Shown here: piece by piece, positions 61,931-64,000 of the stretch
Layout: each line of letters starts with the position of its first letter
Numbering within the stretch: the first letter of the stretch is position 1
NCBI RefSeq assembly: GCF_024505185.1
Contig: NZ_JANIBJ010000013.1
Location: 1-64,000, forward strand
From: Methylomonas subterranea
GTDB taxonomy: Bacteria; Pseudomonadota; Gammaproteobacteria; Methylococcales; Methylomonadaceae
DNA: 64,000 bases
Direction of reading: 5' to 3'
Notes under the pieces: generated by a model
Told to the model about the DNA's origin: nothing
Database searches by the model: none
Seen by the model: only the letters and a program-made list of their open reading frames with translations
Made by a program: the position numbers and the translations under genes

Positions 61931-62431
61931 ATGAACAAACCCATCCTGGTGTTCGGTTACGGCAACCTGAGCCGCGGCGACGATGCCGTCGGCCCGTTGT
62001 TGCTGATTCACCTGGAGCAACAGGCGAATTTGAACCGCGTGGAGTTGCTGAACGACTTTCAACTGCAGATCGAGCATGCACTGGATTTGCAGGAGCGGGA
62101 ATTGGTTATATTTGTCGATGCGGCGGCCAGCGGCGACAGTCCGTTCGGCTTCAGTAAGTTGACACCTTGTCGGGACAACAGTTACACCAGTCACGCCATG
62201 AGTCCGGCGGCATTGTTGCAGGTTTTTGAAAGCGTGACGGGTCGGCGCGCCCCTCCCGGGTTTTTGCTGAGTGTCAAGGCTAAATCATTCGAATTGGGCG
62301 AGGGCTTAAGCGAACCCGCCGAATACAATCTGCGGCAGGCTAGTCGTTTCGCCGAACATATCCTCACCCTGCCGACGGCCGAAATCGTTGAACTTGCCCG
62401 GCAAAATCGTCATACCGCTTGTTATGGTTAA
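61931..62431 (+). CDS. hoxW: Hydrogenase maturation protease HoxW
   Basis: The 166-aa peptidase M52 family protein has the nickel-binding acidic pattern (FGYGNLSRGDDAVGPLL with an Asp/Glu in the loop, and later D of VIFVDAAASGDS), then SHAMSPAALLQVFE. It cleaves the C-terminal tail of HoxH after Ni insertion. It ends the hoxFUYHW run. No strong ribosome binding site is seen before the ATG, suggesting coupled translation from hoxH 9 bp upstream. Confidence 0.9.
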   Translation: MNKPILVFGYGNLSRGDDAVGPLLLIHLEQQANLNRVELLNDFQLQIEHALDLQERELVIFVDAAASGDSPFGFSKLTPCRDNSYTSHAMSPAALLQVFESVTGRRAPPGFLLSVKAKSFELGEGLSEPAEYNLRQASRFAEHILTLPTAEIVELARQNRHTACYG

Positions 62432-62585
62432 GCAATGCAGTTGGCTGGCGGGTTGCGTATAGGGTTTTAATTGTTGTTTGCCGCACTAATCGACTCTGAA
62501 ATTTCCGGTCATGCGTCTGATAAGGCGTAGAATTACTAGGCAAACCAAGCCCACCCTTACATTCCCGCCCGTTAATTTCCAACCC

Positions 62586-63761
62586 ATGAATCTCGACCTC
62601 CGCACAATGATGGTGATGATAGCGGCGCTGAGCCTGCTATTTTCCGGCTTACTGGCGCTCGCCGGTTTACATGCGGGCAGTATCCGCGGCGTTCGGCAAT
62701 GGGCGACAGGCAGTTTATTGCTTGGACTGGGCTTGGCGTTTTCATACACACAGTTGGGCCCTCCGGCTAATCCGTGGATTTTGGTTTTGGGCGCCACGTT
62801 GGCGCTAGCGGGAACCGGTTTTCAATATTACGGCACTCGGCTTTTCAAGACCGGGTACTGCAATGCTTACCTTCCTTGGCTGGTGGCCGGGGCGGCGTTT
62901 GCGGTCAATAGTTGGTTCGTGGTCTTGCACCCCGATATCCATGCGCGGGTGATAGCCAATTCATTGCTGTTTTTTCTGATCAACGCAATCTGCGCTCACG
63001 AGCTATTCATTAGAATGGAGCAACCCTTGCGGACCGCCTATTGGTTCACCGGAGCCTCTTTCTCGGTGCTTGCGGCTATGTTCCTGTTCAGGGCGGTGGT
63101 GATTTTTTTGTCACCCGACAATACTTACGGGCTTTATACGCAAATCCCGCTTAATCCCATCTCTTTTTTCATCGGCGGCATGGCGCAAATGGCGATAGTT
63201 TTCGGCTTTGTGTTGATGTTGAATTACCGTTTGAGCGCGGATCATCAGCGACTGGCATCAACCGATGCCCTGACCGGGGTGATGAACAGGCGCAGCCTGG
63301 AACTGGAAGCTAGCCGACTGCTGGCCCGGTACGTTCGTAGCGGTGAAACCCTTGCGGTCATGATGATAGATGTGGACCACTTCAAGACCATCAATGACCG
63401 TTATGGGCATATGGTGGGCGATGAGGTTCTTAGACACTTGACCGCGGTCGCGCAAAAATCCATTCGTACCGGCGATTATCTGGCCCGTTACGGCGGAGAA
63501 GAGTTTTGTATTTTGTTACCCGCCAGTGTAGAGCGCGATGCCTGGACCTTGGCGGAGCGTTTAAGACAAGTCTTTGCCGGCAGTGAAATCGAATATTGCG
63601 GTGAGATGCTGCGCAGCACGGTCAGTATCGGTATTGCCGATTCTACCCACGCTGGTCTGAATTTCGTCTCCCTGTTGGTTGCCGCCGACAAGGCCATGTA
63701 CCAAGCCAAACTGGCCGGCCGAAATCGGGTAAGCAGGCATTCAAACAGTGTCGACGCTTAA
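62586..63761 (+). CDS. Membrane diguanylate cyclase (GGDEF domain)
   Basis: The 391-aa protein has about six or seven hydrophobic segments (residues 10-220, for example MVMIAALSLLFSGLLALAGL and LLFFLINAICAHELF), a MASE-like N-terminal sensor of unnamed type, then a GGDEF domain (about 220-385). The active-site motif is RYGGEEFCILLP, with LTGVMNRRSLE and DVDHFKTINDRYGHMVGDEVL upstream, consistent with an active cyclase. An I-site (RxxD) is not obvious. The frame opens upstream at 62511, but the ATG at 62586 starts directly before the first helix. It could follow the hydrogenase operon as an independent gene. Confidence 0.85.
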   Translation: MNLDLRTMMVMIAALSLLFSGLLALAGLHAGSIRGVRQWATGSLLLGLGLAFSYTQLGPPANPWILVLGATLALAGTGFQYYGTRLFKTGYCNAYLPWLVAGAAFAVNSWFVVLHPDIHARVIANSLLFFLINAICAHELFIRMEQPLRTAYWFTGASFSVLAAMFLFRAVVIFLSPDNTYGLYTQIPLNPISFFIGGMAQMAIVFGFVLMLNYRLSADHQRLASTDALTGVMNRRSLELEASRLLARYVRSGETLAVMMIDVDHFKTINDRYGHMVGDEVLRHLTAVAQKSIRTGDYLARYGGEEFCILLPASVERDAWTLAERLRQVFAGSEIEYCGEMLRSTVSIGIADSTHAGLNFVSLLVAADKAMYQAKLAGRNRVSRHSNSVDA

Positions 63762-63790
63762 ATGCTTATAGCCCCCCAATAATCAGAGAT

Positions 63791-63825
63791 AAAAAAAGGC
63801 CGGCATGACATGCATCATGCCGGCC
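63791..63825 (-). terminator. Intrinsic terminator of sodB
   Basis: On the minus strand GGCCGGCATGA, a 6-base loop, and TCATGCCGGCC form a perfect 11-bp stem followed by a run of seven T (63791-63797). It lies 21 bp past the sodB stop and also faces the end of the diguanylate cyclase gene. Confidence 0.85.
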
Positions 63826-63845
63826 CATTAAAATTTTATAATTTA

Positions 63846-64000
63846 TCAGGCTTCGTAGTTCGCGCTGGCAAACTCCCAGTTAACCAGGGACCAAAAAGCT
63901 TCCAGATATTTCGGACGCGCGTTGCGGAAATCAATGTAATAGGCGTGTTCCCAAACGTCGCAAGTCAAAATAGGGGTTTGGCCGGCGGTCAATGGACAAC
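63846..64000 (-). CDS. sodB: Iron superoxide dismutase, C-terminal part (cut by window end)
   Basis: The last 50 codons of an Fe-type superoxide dismutase are read on the minus strand: [20 protein letters not shown], then [20 protein letters not shown] and a YEA end. [13 protein letters not shown] is the conserved metal-site segment (Asp and His ligands) of the Fe/Mn family. Residues such as the final ANYEA suit SodB. The N-terminal part lies outside the window. It detoxifies superoxide in the cytosol. Confidence 0.9.
   Translation of the reverse strand, partial: CPLTAGQTPILTCDVWEHAYYIDFRNARPKYLEAFWSLVNWEFASANYEA

Overview
The window looks like a chromosomal segment of a gammaproteobacterium, most probably a methanotroph of the order Methylococcales (Methylomonas-like). 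This rests on the complete gammaproteobacterial division and cell-wall cluster (mraZ to lpxC), the pilMNOPQ-mrcA arrangement, the rhodanese-secB-gpsA block and an NAD-linked Hox hydrogenase. It is inferred from gene content and protein style, not from a database comparison.

Region 1 (1-4280) is the replication end of an integrated mobile element: an AlpA-type excision regulator, a small ORF, a large DUF927 primase/helicase-like ATPase, a Cys-rich protein and two small proteins, closed by a good terminator. It ends in what looks like the first 40 codons of a wrecked tyrosine integrase beside speE. The left end lies outside the window.

Region 2 (4430-14757) holds spermidine synthase, a small secreted peptide, a methyltransferase and a Tim44-like exported protein. 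An operon follows with a His-rich exported protein, a CzcCBA/CusCBA-type heavy-metal RND efflux system and a PII-like DUF3240 protein. Just downstream lies a second protein with an N-terminal RRM-like domain and a C-terminal copy of the DUF3240 fold; this is the most unusual gene here.

Region 3 (14932-19221, minus strand) is a two-component c-di-GMP system. A PAS-PAS-PAS HisKA_2-type kinase precedes a REC-PAS-PAS-GGDEF-EAL regulator whose frame breaks exactly inside the GGDEF motif.

Region 4 (19682-38126) contains pilQPONM (type IV pilus), divergent mrcA, rpmE, ampG, nhaD, a siroheme sulfite/nitrite reductase with its DUF934 partner, ctpA-envC, then an ArsR regulator, a membrane rhodanese, secB and gpsA.

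Region 5 (38355-56858) is the full dcw cluster: mraZ, rsmH, ftsL, ftsI, murE, murF, mraY, murD, ftsW, murG, murC, murB, ddl, ftsQ, ftsA, ftsZ, lpxC. A clear sigma70-like promoter precedes mraZ, and most junctions are ATGA-type overlaps. It makes lipid-linked peptidoglycan precursors and builds the divisome.

Region 6 (56897-64000) has a DciA-type helicase loader on the minus strand, the NAD-reducing [NiFe] hydrogenase operon hoxFUYHW, a membrane diguanylate cyclase, and the C-terminal end of an iron superoxide dismutase on the minus strand. No rRNA, tRNA, CRISPR array or intact insertion sequence was recognised.
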